This document shows positions 29,646 through 36,937 of a DNA stretch of 36,954 nucleotides, one piece after another (position 1 is the first letter of the stretch; each line of letters opens with the position of its first letter). The DNA comes from Prevotella sp. (lineage in GTDB: Bacteria; Bacteroidota; Bacteroidia; Bacteroidales; Muribaculaceae), in contig JAMPBN010000010.1 in NCBI GenBank assembly GCA_023666665.1, positions 1-36,954 on the forward strand. Reading direction: 5' to 3'. A model generated the notes under the pieces. The model was not told the DNA's origin, did no database searches, and was given only the letters and a program-made list of their open reading frames with translations. Made by a program: the position numbers and the translations under genes.

Positions 29646-29880
29646 GCATCGGATTGTTAAGCAGATGACTTCGTGCATCATTACGCGGCGAGGCAAAGAA
29701 AAACGGGCTGCCGTTCCGTTGCTTAACAATCCGATGCAGTCTCTCGCGAGCGCAATGAATTACGGAAGGCAACCCGCAATGGGTGCTGGGATATGTCAGG
29801 GCAAAAAATAAACCCGAAGATATGTTCCGGGCATTGACCGCGCCCGAGCGAGATGGAAAACTCCACCAGATTGTTAAGCA
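29646..29880 (-). ncRNA. Structured leader with three mutually complementary segments, copy 2
   Basis: Segment A (29869-29880) pairs with B (29720-29731) over 12 bases. B (29720-29737) pairs with C (29646-29663) over 18 perfect bases, next to the start codon. As in copy 1, B is followed by an AACGG...CCGTT stem and TTTTT. A, B and C have sequences unrelated to those of copy 1, yet the pairing, order and terminator are kept. Confidence 0.6.
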
Positions 29881-29883
29881 CCG

Positions 29884-29915
29884 CAAAGGTCGCAACAATT
29901 CCGCAAACCTGCAAG
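29884..29915 (-). promoter_or_regulatory. Promoter of the leader RNA, copy 2
   Basis: GACCTTTG (29884-29891) and CTTG (29912-29915), identical to copy 1. Confidence 0.5.
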
Positions 29916-29945
29916 CGCCGCAGCGTTAAAAAACCTTAACGGCAG

Positions 29946-29972
29946 AAAAAAGCCCCCGCCGAGGCGAGGGCG
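29946..29972 (-). terminator. Terminator of hicB copy 2
   Basis: A minus-strand GC stem (GCCC-CGCC with GGCG-GGGC, one bulge) followed by TTTTTTCTG. Confidence 0.7.
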
Positions 29973-30002
29973 CAGCCGCTTGGGTAATGAAATGGTTGCT
30001 AA

Positions 30003-30401
30003 TCAAACAAGACTTAAAGCGGCAAGTTCTACACCGAGTTTGTGGATTCCTGACTCAATCTTTTCGAGTTGTTTGTCGGATATTGGCGTATCGCCTTTAC
30101 GATATTGGCGCATAAGGCTATCGTTGATGCCAAGATAACGACCGAGAGCGCTGACGTTAAAAATTGAGTAATATTCAAATAGAGAAGATATGTCGAAGCG
30201 GAACTCCACTTCTTCAGTCAGACATTCGGGCATTTTATCGCCAATCTCAACATATGATTCTTTAACCTCTTCGATAGTGTTGAAGAAGTCTTCTTTGGCC
30301 TCCTTTACAGTGTTGCCGGTGCCGATGAGTTGAACCTTATCGCCGGAGGTATTATACGCGATATAAGTGCCGTCTGCCTGTTTTTCAATGCTTACTTTCA
30401 T
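30003..30401 (-). CDS. hicB: HicB-like antitoxin, copy 2
   Basis: 132 residues. The N-terminal MKVSIEKQADGTYIAYNTSG resembles the HicB fold start, and the C-terminal half is a helix-turn-helix (NVSALGRYLGINDSLMRQYRKG). It is paralogous to 12597-12992 but clearly diverged, so the two systems may not cross-neutralise. hicA copy 2 ends 26 bases upstream, a normal operon spacing. Confidence 0.8.
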   Translation of the reverse strand: MKVSIEKQADGTYIAYNTSGDKVQLIGTGNTVKEAKEDFFNTIEEVKESYVEIGDKMPECLTEEVEFRFDISSLFEYYSIFNVSALGRYLGINDSLMRQYRKGDTPISDKQLEKIESGIHKLGVELAALSLV

Positions 30402-30427
30402 AGTTTATTGAGATTTTATGTGTTTTA

Positions 30428-30607
30428 TTAAAATCCTAATTGTTTCTTCAAGTTTTTCATTAGCCCTGTACGTATTTCCTGCGAGCCGTGGCGCTCTACA
30501 ATCAAACGCTCTCCATTGTCGTTCATATAGATGTCGTGCTTTTTGCCGTGGGCGTAGAGTTTGTAACCTTTTTCGGTCGCGATTTTAATGAGTTCTTTCC
30601 ATTTCAT
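30428..30607 (-). CDS. hicA: HicA-like toxin, copy 2
   Basis: A 59-residue HicA-like protein. MKWKELIKIATEKGYKLYAH, GKKHDIYMNDNGERLIVERH and a GLMKNLKKQLGF end show the usual helix-strand-strand-strand-helix order with the catalytic histidine in KKHDIY (residue 24). It shares little sequence with copy 1 beyond the fold. A promoter is at 30638-30669. Confidence 0.82.
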   Translation of the reverse strand: MKWKELIKIATEKGYKLYAHGKKHDIYMNDNGERLIVERHGSQEIRTGLMKNLKKQLGF

Positions 30608-30637
30608 TTTTCAAGTCATTTGTTTTGATTAGCGATG

Positions 30638-30669
30638 CAAAGTTATAACGGTTTCGCAATATATCCAAA
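30638..30669 (-). promoter_or_regulatory. Promoter of hicA copy 2
   Basis: Minus-strand TAACTTTG (30638-30645), 20 bases, TTTG (30666-30669) within TTTGGATATA. Confidence 0.75.
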
Positions 30670-30708
30670 TTTTTGAGCAAGAAAATAACGAAAACGCAAT
30701 ATTGTTTT

Positions 30709-31118
30709 TCAGAACAGTGCCGGCTGCGGGTTCAGGCGCTCGGCGCGTATGGCCTCGAGGCGGCGCTGCGCCCCGGTGAAATGGCGATAGAGGGCGTCGT
30801 AACACTCCCGCTGATAGTCGGCCACGCGCTCACGCGCCGACTCGGCCACGAGGTTTGCATCGATAGTAAAGAGCCAACCGTAGACGTGTTCGAGGGGCAA
30901 GCAGAGCATATCGCGATCCTTACCATCGGCGGCAACTACCTTTAAGGTAAAGGCAGCTGAACTCAGAATATAGTGGCGCTCTATGCGCTGACGCTGCGCT
31001 TCGGGGTCAACGCCGATAGCGGTACAGATAGGTTTGACAGGGACGAAAATGCTGCCGTTTTCAGGGTTTCGGCGAAGATTTCAACGCCGTTAATCGTGGT
31101 GATTAGTTGTTTGGATAT
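30709..31118 (-). pseudogene. Broken phage antirepressor (P22_AR_N-like), copy 1
   Basis: A minus-strand gene resembling the N-terminal domain of phage antirepressors. KQLITTINGVEIFAET is in one frame; SIFVPVKPICTAIGVDPEAQ and the rest through CLPLEHVYGWLFTIDANLV to RLNPQPALF are in another. The frame changes by one base near 31055-31066. The first codon expected from copy 2 reads ATA, not ATG. So both the start and the frame are damaged. Programmed frameshifting cannot be ruled out, but the missing start argues for decay. Confidence 0.7.
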
Positions 31119-31164
31119 GGTGAGAAAATATTTTGAAAAAAGTTGAAAATTTCTTTGAAAAAGT

Positions 31165-31195
31165 TTTGCTAATTCAAAATATTTTCGCGCCTTTG
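31165..31195 (+). promoter_or_regulatory. Possible plus-strand promoter before the 22-residue ORF
   Basis: TTTG (31165-31168), 19 bases, CGCCTTTG (31188-31195). The TA of the -7 box is missing but CCTTTGCAGTG matches the rest of the usual box. Confidence 0.4.
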
Positions 31196-31256
31196 CAGTG
31201 TAATCAAAGAGTTGATTGTAAGGTTAATTCTCTTGACCCTAACTAAGAGAAAAAAC

Positions 31257-31378
31257 CAAAAACCGAAGTACTTATGAAACTGACCGCGAAATTAGTTTTA
31301 AAAGTTTGGAAGTTCACCATAAGCCTTGAATGGAAATGGTAACAACCAAGGAGGGGAAACCCTCCGCTTCGGTTTTTG
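31257..31378. repeat. 12-bp inverted repeat enclosing a tiny ORF and a GNRA hairpin
   Basis: CAAAAACCGAAG (31257-31268) and CTTCGGTTTTTG (31367-31378) are perfect arms 98 bases apart. Inside the right arm is GGAGGG-GAAA-CCCTCC (31350-31365), a 6-bp stem with a GNRA tetraloop. T-rich runs follow on both strands, so it may terminate in either direction or fold into one compact RNA. Confidence 0.7.
31274..31342 (+). CDS. 22-residue basic amphipathic peptide ORF (uncertain)
   Basis: Starts MKLTAKLVLKVWKF and ends in LEWKW. It is short, hydrophobic and lysine/tryptophan-rich, like small membrane-active peptides. It lies inside the inverted repeat, after a plus promoter and opposite a minus promoter at 31392-31422. 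No Shine-Dalgarno is seen. It may be non-coding. Confidence 0.35.
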   Translation: MKLTAKLVLKVWKFTISLEWKW

Positions 31379-31391
31379 ATTTTTACACCGA

Positions 31392-31422
31392 CAAAGTTAC
31401 AAAATTATTATGATTATGCAAA
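31392..31422 (-). promoter_or_regulatory. Minus-strand promoter facing the tiny ORF
   Basis: Minus-strand TAACTTTG (31392-31399), 19 bases, TTTG (31419-31422). It would transcribe the inverted repeat and the broken antirepressor copy 1, antisense to the 22-residue ORF. Confidence 0.5.
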
Positions 31423-31610
31423 ACGAAGAAGAAAAGAAGTCCGGCCGTGGTGGCCGAAGAGAGGGAGCCGGTCGCCCGGCAACGAAGAACAACACCCGCA
31501 CCATAGCGCTGCGCATCCCCCAGGACGTTGCCGACATACTTGACCGCCAGCCCAACCGCTCCGCCTTTATCATCGAAGCCATCCGGGCTTACGCTGCCGC
31601 ATCAAAATAG
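31410..31610 (+). CDS. Ribbon-helix-helix DNA-binding protein
   Basis: 66 residues. A basic, glycine-rich N-terminus (KKSGRGGRREGAGRPATK) is followed by RTIALRIPQDVADILDRQPN and RSAFIIEAIRAYAA: the strand and two helices of an Arc/CopG-type ribbon-helix-helix. It is likely a small repressor. It is on the plus strand and converges with the second antirepressor gene, overlapping its 3' end. ATG 31410 or 31416. Confidence 0.75.
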   Translation: MIMQNEEEKKSGRGGRREGAGRPATKNNTRTIALRIPQDVADILDRQPNRSAFIIEAIRAYAAASK

Positions 31611-31939
31611 CGACGGTTGCGGGTTGAGGCGCTCGGCTCGAAGGTGGGTGAGCCGGGCTTCGGCTTCCTTGCGGGCGGCCTTGGCATTCTTCTCGGCATC
31701 GTTGGCCTCGGCAATTTGCTTGAGCAGAGCAACCCGCGCTCCTTGCCATCGGCGGCAACTATCCCCTTGAGGGGGACGGTTGATTGTGCAAACGTCGTGT
31801 CATTTTGCAACTTTTCGAGCTGCGAGGTATAATTCACGCCTATCGCTTCACAAATAGGCTTCACCGGGACGAAAGTCTCACCCTCGATCGTTATGGCAAT
31901 AATCTCAATGCCGTTGATAATAGTAATTTTGTTTGACAC
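31602..31939 (-). pseudogene. Broken phage antirepressor (P22_AR_N-like), copy 2
   Basis: Starts normally (MSNKITIINGIEIIAITIEG, then ETFVPVKPICEAIGVNY and VAADGKER), but the next part expected from copy 1 (CLPLEHVYGWLF onward) is missing. From about 31740 the family C-terminus continues in a different frame (LLKQIAEANDAEKNAKAARK to LRAERLNPQPSLF, stop 31602). In the original frame translation would run to 31589 with an arginine/proline-rich end. It is an internal deletion plus frameshift. Confidence 0.7.
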
Positions 31940-31950
31940 AGATTTGAAAA

Positions 31951-32301
31951 TTAAAATAGTGTTGCTTGGGAAAGTTGATGTTCAGCTTCAATGAGGGCGC
32001 GACGGGTATCGGGGAGGAATGCGGACTCGTATAGCCGCATAAAGCCGACAGCATAAAGCCGCGCCTCGCGCTCGGAGCGGAACACGCGCCCATCCGGAGC
32101 GACCGACTTGTACGACTTGCGCCCATTGGCCCAGGTCACTTCATAGCCGTAAGCATACATTCCTAGCCGCATCTGAGCGGTGAAAATGGTAATGGTTTCG
32201 CCGGGGTCGGCCGTGATGTAGTAAACGCTCTGCGCCTCCAGCGGCGGGCAGTCATCGAGATAACTAACCGCGAGATATTCGTAAGGATTTCTGTCGCTCA
32301 T
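31951..32301 (-). CDS. Early-operon protein, unknown function
   Basis: With ATG 32301 (MSDRNPYEYLAVSYLDDCPP) it has 116 residues; ATG 32340 adds 13. The middle is strand-rich (ETITIFTAQMRLGMYAYGYE, then RKSYKSVAPDGRVFRSERE) and the end is helical. It overlaps the upstream gene by 38 bases and lies 11 bases before antirepressor copy 2. Not recognised. Confidence 0.55.
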   Translation of the reverse strand: MSDRNPYEYLAVSYLDDCPPLEAQSVYYITADPGETITIFTAQMRLGMYAYGYEVTWANGRKSYKSVAPDGRVFRSEREARLYAVGFMRLYESAFLPDTRRALIEAEHQLSQATLF

Positions 32302-32572
32302 ATTCTGCCTTGATTTTAGAATAGGTTTTATTGAAAACAATAGAAACTTGCAGAAGCAGCTCTGCCCTCTTGCGGGCTTTGCGAACCATACCTGGGTCGC
32401 GATTCACGACCCAGGAGATTTCAACGTCGGTGTTGCCGTCGGCTTTCAGCAGCAAGATTACAAACATACGCGCTTCCACGGCACGATATTCCCGGTTCGC
32501 AGAAACGATGGTGTTAACACTTATGCGCCTGATGCAACTCACTGCTGCCAGGGCTTCGTTAGCGTAAATCAT
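32264..32572 (-). CDS. DnaA domain IV-like helix-turn-helix protein
   Basis: 102 residues. After an N-terminal helix, EARMFVILLLKADGNTDVEI and SWVVNRDPGMVRKARKRAEL lie where DnaA domain IV has its basic loop and recognition helix (as in IG-x-x-GGRDHSTV). A helical end (FNKTYSKIKAEYERQ) matches the last DnaA helix. The GRDHSTV signature itself is altered to NRDPGMV. It lies directly downstream of the primase-helicase, so an origin-binding role is plausible but unproven. Confidence 0.45.
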   Translation of the reverse strand: MIYANEALAAVSCIRRISVNTIVSANREYRAVEARMFVILLLKADGNTDVEISWVVNRDPGMVRKARKRAELLLQVSIVFNKTYSKIKAEYERQKSLRISRG

Positions 32573-32587
32573 AATGTGATAAATGAG

Positions 32588-35500
32588 TTAAAATGGTTTG
32601 AGTTCTTTCTCTTTTTCGGGTGAATAAACGGTGAAGTACTCAATGCCTCCGGCTTTGTCATCGCTGCCTTCGAAAGTTTCTTCGGGGTGTTCGGGCTTCC
32701 ATTCGCGATAACACATCTTGGCATCGTTTTGCTTGTTGATGTTGAAGTCGTAGCCCTTGAATTTGCAGTAAGCAATGATTTTCTTCTTGAAGTTGGAGCG
32801 GGTAACGTCGTGGCCGCCGGTGCCGCCGGCAAACTCTATGAAGAGATTAAACAGGTCGCGGCGCTTCAGACGCTGGTTGAGATTGTCGCCGGTCGGGTCA
32901 AAATATTCTTCAGCCCACTGGTAGAGAGTTTCAGACATGAACTGTCGCAGGGTGCGCAGCTCGATATTGCGCATAGGCGGCGGAACTGCCCCCTGGCCGG
33001 GTTTTGACCAGCCGCATTCAAACGAGCGGAGGTAATACATTGCACACTCAGCCATCAGGTTGTCAAAGAGGTTCCACTGTTCTTCATCCCAATCATCAAA
33101 AAACATATGGCCGAAGTCATCATATGGCGTATGGTCAGGGTTGTACCAGGTGGAGAACTCCATATAGGAGATGCGTCGACGCGAGGCGTTTTGGTCCGCC
33201 TTATTTATGGCGTGGTTAGTGGTGATGAGGATTTTCGGGGAATCCTCGAGCGGGATGTTATAGCGGTCCTTGCCCTTGGGGTTGACGGTCATGGGTCCGG
33301 TTATCATCGGGAAGAAGCTCTCGAAGTCGAAATTAGGTTTAACGTCATCAACAAAAACGTTGCGCGTTGCTTTTGTAACGCCCGAGAGCATAAACTTATC
33401 ATCCTTGGAGATTCCTTTGCCATCAACGAAATACTGGCAAAGAACACGGCCAATAGCATCGCCGATAAGCGACTTGCCAACGCCGCCGTGGCTCTGGCCG
33501 ACTTCGCTCATCTGATGGTCTTGAATAATTACGGCCTTGCGCTCGGTGGCATATTTGTAGTCGCAAAGCAGAAAGCCGATTGTGGTAAGCTTATTGACCG
33601 TGTGCTGATTCCACTCCAGGGCCTCTTCATCAGTTACCTCGCGGGGTGCGTCGTGAGGGAAGCAGTTGTTTGACGTGTTGATGAGGAACCGCAGGAAGTC
33701 GCATTTTTCAGCAGCTTCGGTGTATTCGATGTAGAACTGCCCATTGACGCATTTAATCTCTTTAATCAGAGGAACGCGCTTAAATTTGCGGGCAATGATG
33801 CGGCGGCGCCACACCTGATTCATCGGCTGCTCGGGAGTAATCTTTTGTGAAGTAATCTCAACCTGGCCGTTGTTGTAGTACATGCGCTGCACCCCCGGCT
33901 GAAAATTATTCGGAATATCGGCAATTATCGGCAGACGCTCCAGCTGCTTATCCGCCAAAACAGTGGAAAGTTTATCGTAAAAGTAATCTATCACCAGAGA
34001 ATTGCGGCAGTTAGCATTGATGTAATCAAGCACAAAGTCGCGAACCACATAGTCGGCAATGCGGTCAATAATGCCGTCGTCAATACGGATGTAACAAAAC
34101 CCGGAGGCCGTGTCTTCATCGTTTTGGAGTCGATAAAAACCATTGGCCGCCAAAAAGCGAAACGCCTCAGTACTGTTGAACTTAACGCGGTCTTCGCCCT
34201 TGGAAGTTTGGGTAATGGAATAGATGTCAGTATCGGAGGAATAGCGGCTTTGCGGCACGATTTTACCGTCTTCTACCTTATAGCGGATATTGCCCACTTT
34301 GAAAACCTCTACATCTTTGAGTCTATCCTTATGCAGCTCAAAAAATGCCTGAACGTCGTTGAGCGTCCAAAAGTCGCGAATCTTGGTGTCCGACTCTTCG
34401 GTGATTTTATGAATGTTGAGCCACTTGCCGCGTCCATCGTGTGAGTTCATCGTGGCCTTGATGTCGGTCATCAGTTCGTCTTCATGGTCGAGCAGCGCAC
34501 CGCAGAGCAGATCATCGACACCTTTATCGCCATGTTCGTTTTCGTTGACGTGACCCCACCACACGTTGACCGACAGACCGATATTGTTGAACGTGCGCAT
34601 ATACTGGCGATACTTGATGACGGCGCGGGAGAATGAATTCGGGCGTTTGTCGGCGCGGTCGCCTATGGTGATGTTTCGGTGCAGGTCGTTCCAGTCAGAG
34701 TCCATTATCAGCACAATATTGTCAATCTTGCAGACCTTGGCAATATCCTGAATATCCTGGAGCAGCCCTTCTTGCTGGGAACCGAAGTTGTTAATGCCCT
34801 GGATGCCGATTGATAGCATTCCGTGCTTGCAGGCTTTCTCGGCTTTCTTTTCGCCCTCCTGAAGAAAGAGGGTGTCAATATGTTGCCGGTTGCGATACAT
34901 GCGGCGAATTTTCTCCGGAATGTAGACGCGGCAGCTCGCTCCGGCCGGTGTTTGGTATTTCATTTCCTTGCCGTCGCTCGACTTATGCAGCGCGGGGTTT
35001 GACCAACGGATGCGCACGTACTCCCTCGGGCGTTTTTGCCCCTTGCCGGTGTACATCATCGGCCGCCCCTGCAGGTCGTAGTAATATATCAGCATTTCAT
35101 CCCCGGAATCGGAGGGAATGAAATCGCCGTCAATCCTCCCGGGGCGAAACGGTGAGCGCAAAGTTTCTTGCGACCCCTCAAGAGTTGTGGCCATCACGTC
35201 TTCAATGGTCAGCCCGCTCGCCTCGAGCTGCTGACCGCAGAAAGATGCGCGGGTTGACTGGCGCACAGCCTTAATCGCTGATTTTCGTTCCTGTTCCTCG
35301 GGGATGAGAACCACCCCACCCTGCCGGGCGGTCTCTTCAAGGGCTCGAATCCAGTCAGTCTTGAGGTCAATGTTTGAGTAATGGGCACACGCAGCCACGG
35401 CATCGGGCAAAGAGAATTTGCATGCGTGGCAATACGCAAAGTTCTTCCCCGACTTATGAACGACAGAAAACTGCTTTGCTCCGCAAGCCGGACACTCAAG

Positions 35501-35596
35501 CGTTTGAGGCCCCTTGTTTCTCTGACAACCGGGAATAAATTGCCTAATGTCGGCATCCTTGACCGACTGAATGGCTAAATTACTGTATTTACTCAT
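32588..35596 (-). CDS. Primase-helicase (zinc finger, TOPRIM-like, SF3 helicase)
   Basis: A 1002-residue replication protein. An N-terminal zinc ribbon has C35-P-A-C38 and C56-H-A-C59. A TOPRIM-like region holds FLQEGEKKAEKACKHGMLS (244-262) and IVLIMDSDWND (294-304). The C-terminal SF3/P4-type helicase has Walker A HGGVGKS (703-709), Walker B VFVDDV (747-752) and a motif C asparagine in ILITTNHAI (N794). This is the P4-alpha-like layout of a phage that primes and unwinds its own DNA. It is the largest early gene, directly downstream of the LuxR-type regulator. Confidence 0.9.
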   Translation of the reverse strand: MSKYSNLAIQSVKDADIRQFIPGCQRNKGPQTLECPACGAKQFSVVHKSGKNFAYCHACKFSLPDAVAACAHYSNIDLKTDWIRALEETARQGGVVLIPEEQERKSAIKAVRQSTRASFCGQQLEASGLTIEDVMATTLEGSQETLRSPFRPGRIDGDFIPSDSGDEMLIYYYDLQGRPMMYTGKGQKRPREYVRIRWSNPALHKSSDGKEMKYQTPAGASCRVYIPEKIRRMYRNRQHIDTLFLQEGEKKAEKACKHGMLSIGIQGINNFGSQQEGLLQDIQDIAKVCKIDNIVLIMDSDWNDLHRNITIGDRADKRPNSFSRAVIKYRQYMRTFNNIGLSVNVWWGHVNENEHGDKGVDDLLCGALLDHEDELMTDIKATMNSHDGRGKWLNIHKITEESDTKIRDFWTLNDVQAFFELHKDRLKDVEVFKVGNIRYKVEDGKIVPQSRYSSDTDIYSITQTSKGEDRVKFNSTEAFRFLAANGFYRLQNDEDTASGFCYIRIDDGIIDRIADYVVRDFVLDYINANCRNSLVIDYFYDKLSTVLADKQLERLPIIADIPNNFQPGVQRMYYNNGQVEITSQKITPEQPMNQVWRRRIIARKFKRVPLIKEIKCVNGQFYIEYTEAAEKCDFLRFLINTSNNCFPHDAPREVTDEEALEWNQHTVNKLTTIGFLLCDYKYATERKAVIIQDHQMSEVGQSHGGVGKSLIGDAIGRVLCQYFVDGKGISKDDKFMLSGVTKATRNVFVDDVKPNFDFESFFPMITGPMTVNPKGKDRYNIPLEDSPKILITTNHAINKADQNASRRRISYMEFSTWYNPDHTPYDDFGHMFFDDWDEEQWNLFDNLMAECAMYYLRSFECGWSKPGQGAVPPPMRNIELRTLRQFMSETLYQWAEEYFDPTGDNLNQRLKRRDLFNLFIEFAGGTGGHDVTRSNFKKKIIAYCKFKGYDFNINKQNDAKMCYREWKPEHPEETFEGSDDKAGGIEYFTVYSPEKEKELKPF

Positions 35597-36174
35597 TTGA
35601 AAAGATTGTTTTGAGCCGCATACTTGGCAAACTCTCCTCGAGAGTGAGTCCCAGTGCGGGCATAAGCGTGACGAATATGATTACGAACGGTATGGGGAGA
35701 AAGAAACACGCATGAAGCGATTTCGTCGATTGAAGCACCCTGATACCACAGCCTCATAACCGGAAGCTCGGATGCGGAAAGCTTATGGTCAAACTCCGGG
35801 CGGCAGACTATCCGGTCAAACAAACATTCTCCGCGCAGAGGGCATGAAACATACTCGAAATGGCACCGTCCATCAGCATCAATATCATAAATGTCGTCTA
35901 ACTGAGCGAAGTTGCATTTAATAAAACGGCTTACTATGCGAAAACGATAATACCACTTGTTGCGTGCGCAGGATTCGTAATGCTTACACAGTGCATCATA
36001 TGCCTTAGGATAAAAAGTTGAAATCAACTCTATCATTGAGTTTACCAATTCAGTATGTTTTTCGGCAAGTTGTATATGCTCACCATTTTTGTTGAACCAT
36101 ACTTCACCCTCGAAAGCAAAAAATTCAATATCGGTTAATGACCCATTTAGGTCATTTTTATCAATTTTCAACAT
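35593..36174 (-). CDS. LuxR/GerE-type regulator with a four-cysteine motif
   Basis: With ATG 36174 it has 193 residues; the frame is open to 36267. The C-terminus (about 130-193) is a GerE helix-turn-helix: LSASELPVMRLWYQGASIDE, then IASCVFLSPHTVRNHIRHAY. Before it are C104, C111, C117 and C124 (spacing C-x6-C-x5-C-x6-C), a possible metal or redox site. The N-terminal half is helical, with no receiver domain. It overlaps the primase gene by 4 bases. As the only LuxR-type factor in the window it is a candidate activator of the late promoters, which is inference. Confidence 0.75.
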   Translation of the reverse strand: MLKIDKNDLNGSLTDIEFFAFEGEVWFNKNGEHIQLAEKHTELVNSMIELISTFYPKAYDALCKHYESCARNKWYYRFRIVSRFIKCNFAQLDDIYDIDADGRCHFEYVSCPLRGECLFDRIVCRPEFDHKLSASELPVMRLWYQGASIDEIASCVFLSPHTVRNHIRHAYARTGTHSRGEFAKYAAQNNLFK

Positions 36175-36370
36175 GTTTAAATATATTTTTTCCAATTGCT
36201 TCACTAATTTTGTCGCGCCAAGCGATATTAATGCGAGTTCGGCCACATCTCCAAAAATAGAGAACATTCACCGAAACTTGACATACTTCTCTAATGTCTC
36301 GCGCTTTAGCTGCCCTAACCGGAGCTGGAAGAGAGCGCAGATAATGATCAAGTGCTTCGTTTGCTGTCAT
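36161..36370 (-). CDS. Small phage regulator (Cro-like HTH)
   Basis: A 69-residue basic protein beginning MTANEALDHYLRSLP. RDIREVCQVSVNVLYFWRCG looks like the helix-turn-helix of YdaS/Cro-type proteins, and ISEAIGKNIFKHVEN follows. It is the first gene of the minus-strand early operon and is divergent from the XRE repressor, the usual place of Cro. Confidence 0.65.
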   Translation of the reverse strand: MTANEALDHYLRSLPAPVRAAKARDIREVCQVSVNVLYFWRCGRTRINIAWRDKISEAIGKNIFKHVEN

Positions 36371-36499
36371 AATTTCTTGTATAATTTAAATAAATATTGT
36401 AATTTTACACCCGCAAAGTAACGAATAAAAAAATCATTAATTCAACGATTCTTTAATTTCAATAAATTATTTAATAATATTTAACATTTAGAAAAAGTG
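36371..36499. promoter_or_regulatory. Divergent control region (lysis-lysogeny switch)
   Basis: About 130 AT-rich bases between the Cro-like gene and the repressor. A minus promoter is present: TTACTTTG (36414-36421, one mismatch) with GTTG (36443-36446) 21 bases upstream. I found no clear -7 box for the repressor and no perfect operator palindrome. Confidence 0.55.
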
Positions 36500-36874
36500 A
36501 TGAAAAACTTAGGAGAGCTGATTAAAAAGCACATTGAAACCAACAGGTTAATTAAGAAAGAAGTGGCCAAAGAGGTGGGTATAACCCCGGCATACCTTTC
36601 AGCATTGTTTAATCAAGATTCAATGGATTGCAAACTGTTTGAAAAAATATGCACCGCCATCGGAATGAACCCTATCAGTGCATTCAGCGACGAAGAATAC
36701 CAGCAAACCGCCAATAATGACGGCAAAGGCCACACCCCTGTTTATCAAATCGGAGCCTCAGAATCGGAAGTACAGGCCCTGCACGACCTCATTGCGGAAA
36801 AGGAACGTCTCATCCAATTCCTGATGAAAGTCGCAAATACCGAGATTGGGACAGAACCGGGACAAGCACAATAA
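36500..36874 (+). CDS. XRE-family repressor (CI-like candidate)
   Basis: With ATG 36500 it has 124 residues; GTG 36497 precedes it. The N-terminal helix-turn-helix is LIKKEVAKEVGITPAYLSAL, with a following helix CKLFEKICTAIGMNPI. The C-terminal part has a leucine-rich coiled coil (VQALHDLIAEKERLIQFLMK) for dimerisation. There is no peptidase domain, so induction would not be by LexA-like cleavage. It is the rightmost gene and divergent from the early operon. It likely maintains lysogeny. Confidence 0.8.
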   Translation: MKNLGELIKKHIETNRLIKKEVAKEVGITPAYLSALFNQDSMDCKLFEKICTAIGMNPISAFSDEEYQQTANNDGKGHTPVYQIGASESEVQALHDLIAEKERLIQFLMKVANTEIGTEPGQAQ

Positions 36875-36937
36875 AAAATCACCATCAAACCTACCCCCTG
36901 CCTCCGTCCGGTTAATACCCCACCTCCCGCGCCCATT

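Larger units (their letters stand above)
29030..29940 (-). repeat. Duplicated membrane-protein operon, copy 2
   Basis: A direct repeat of 10533-11422, with terminator, 68-residue gene, two-TM gene and promoter all kept. The linker between the two genes is replaced by a 10-bp tandem repeat, and the leader core is different in sequence but keeps its pairing design. Confidence 0.9.
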
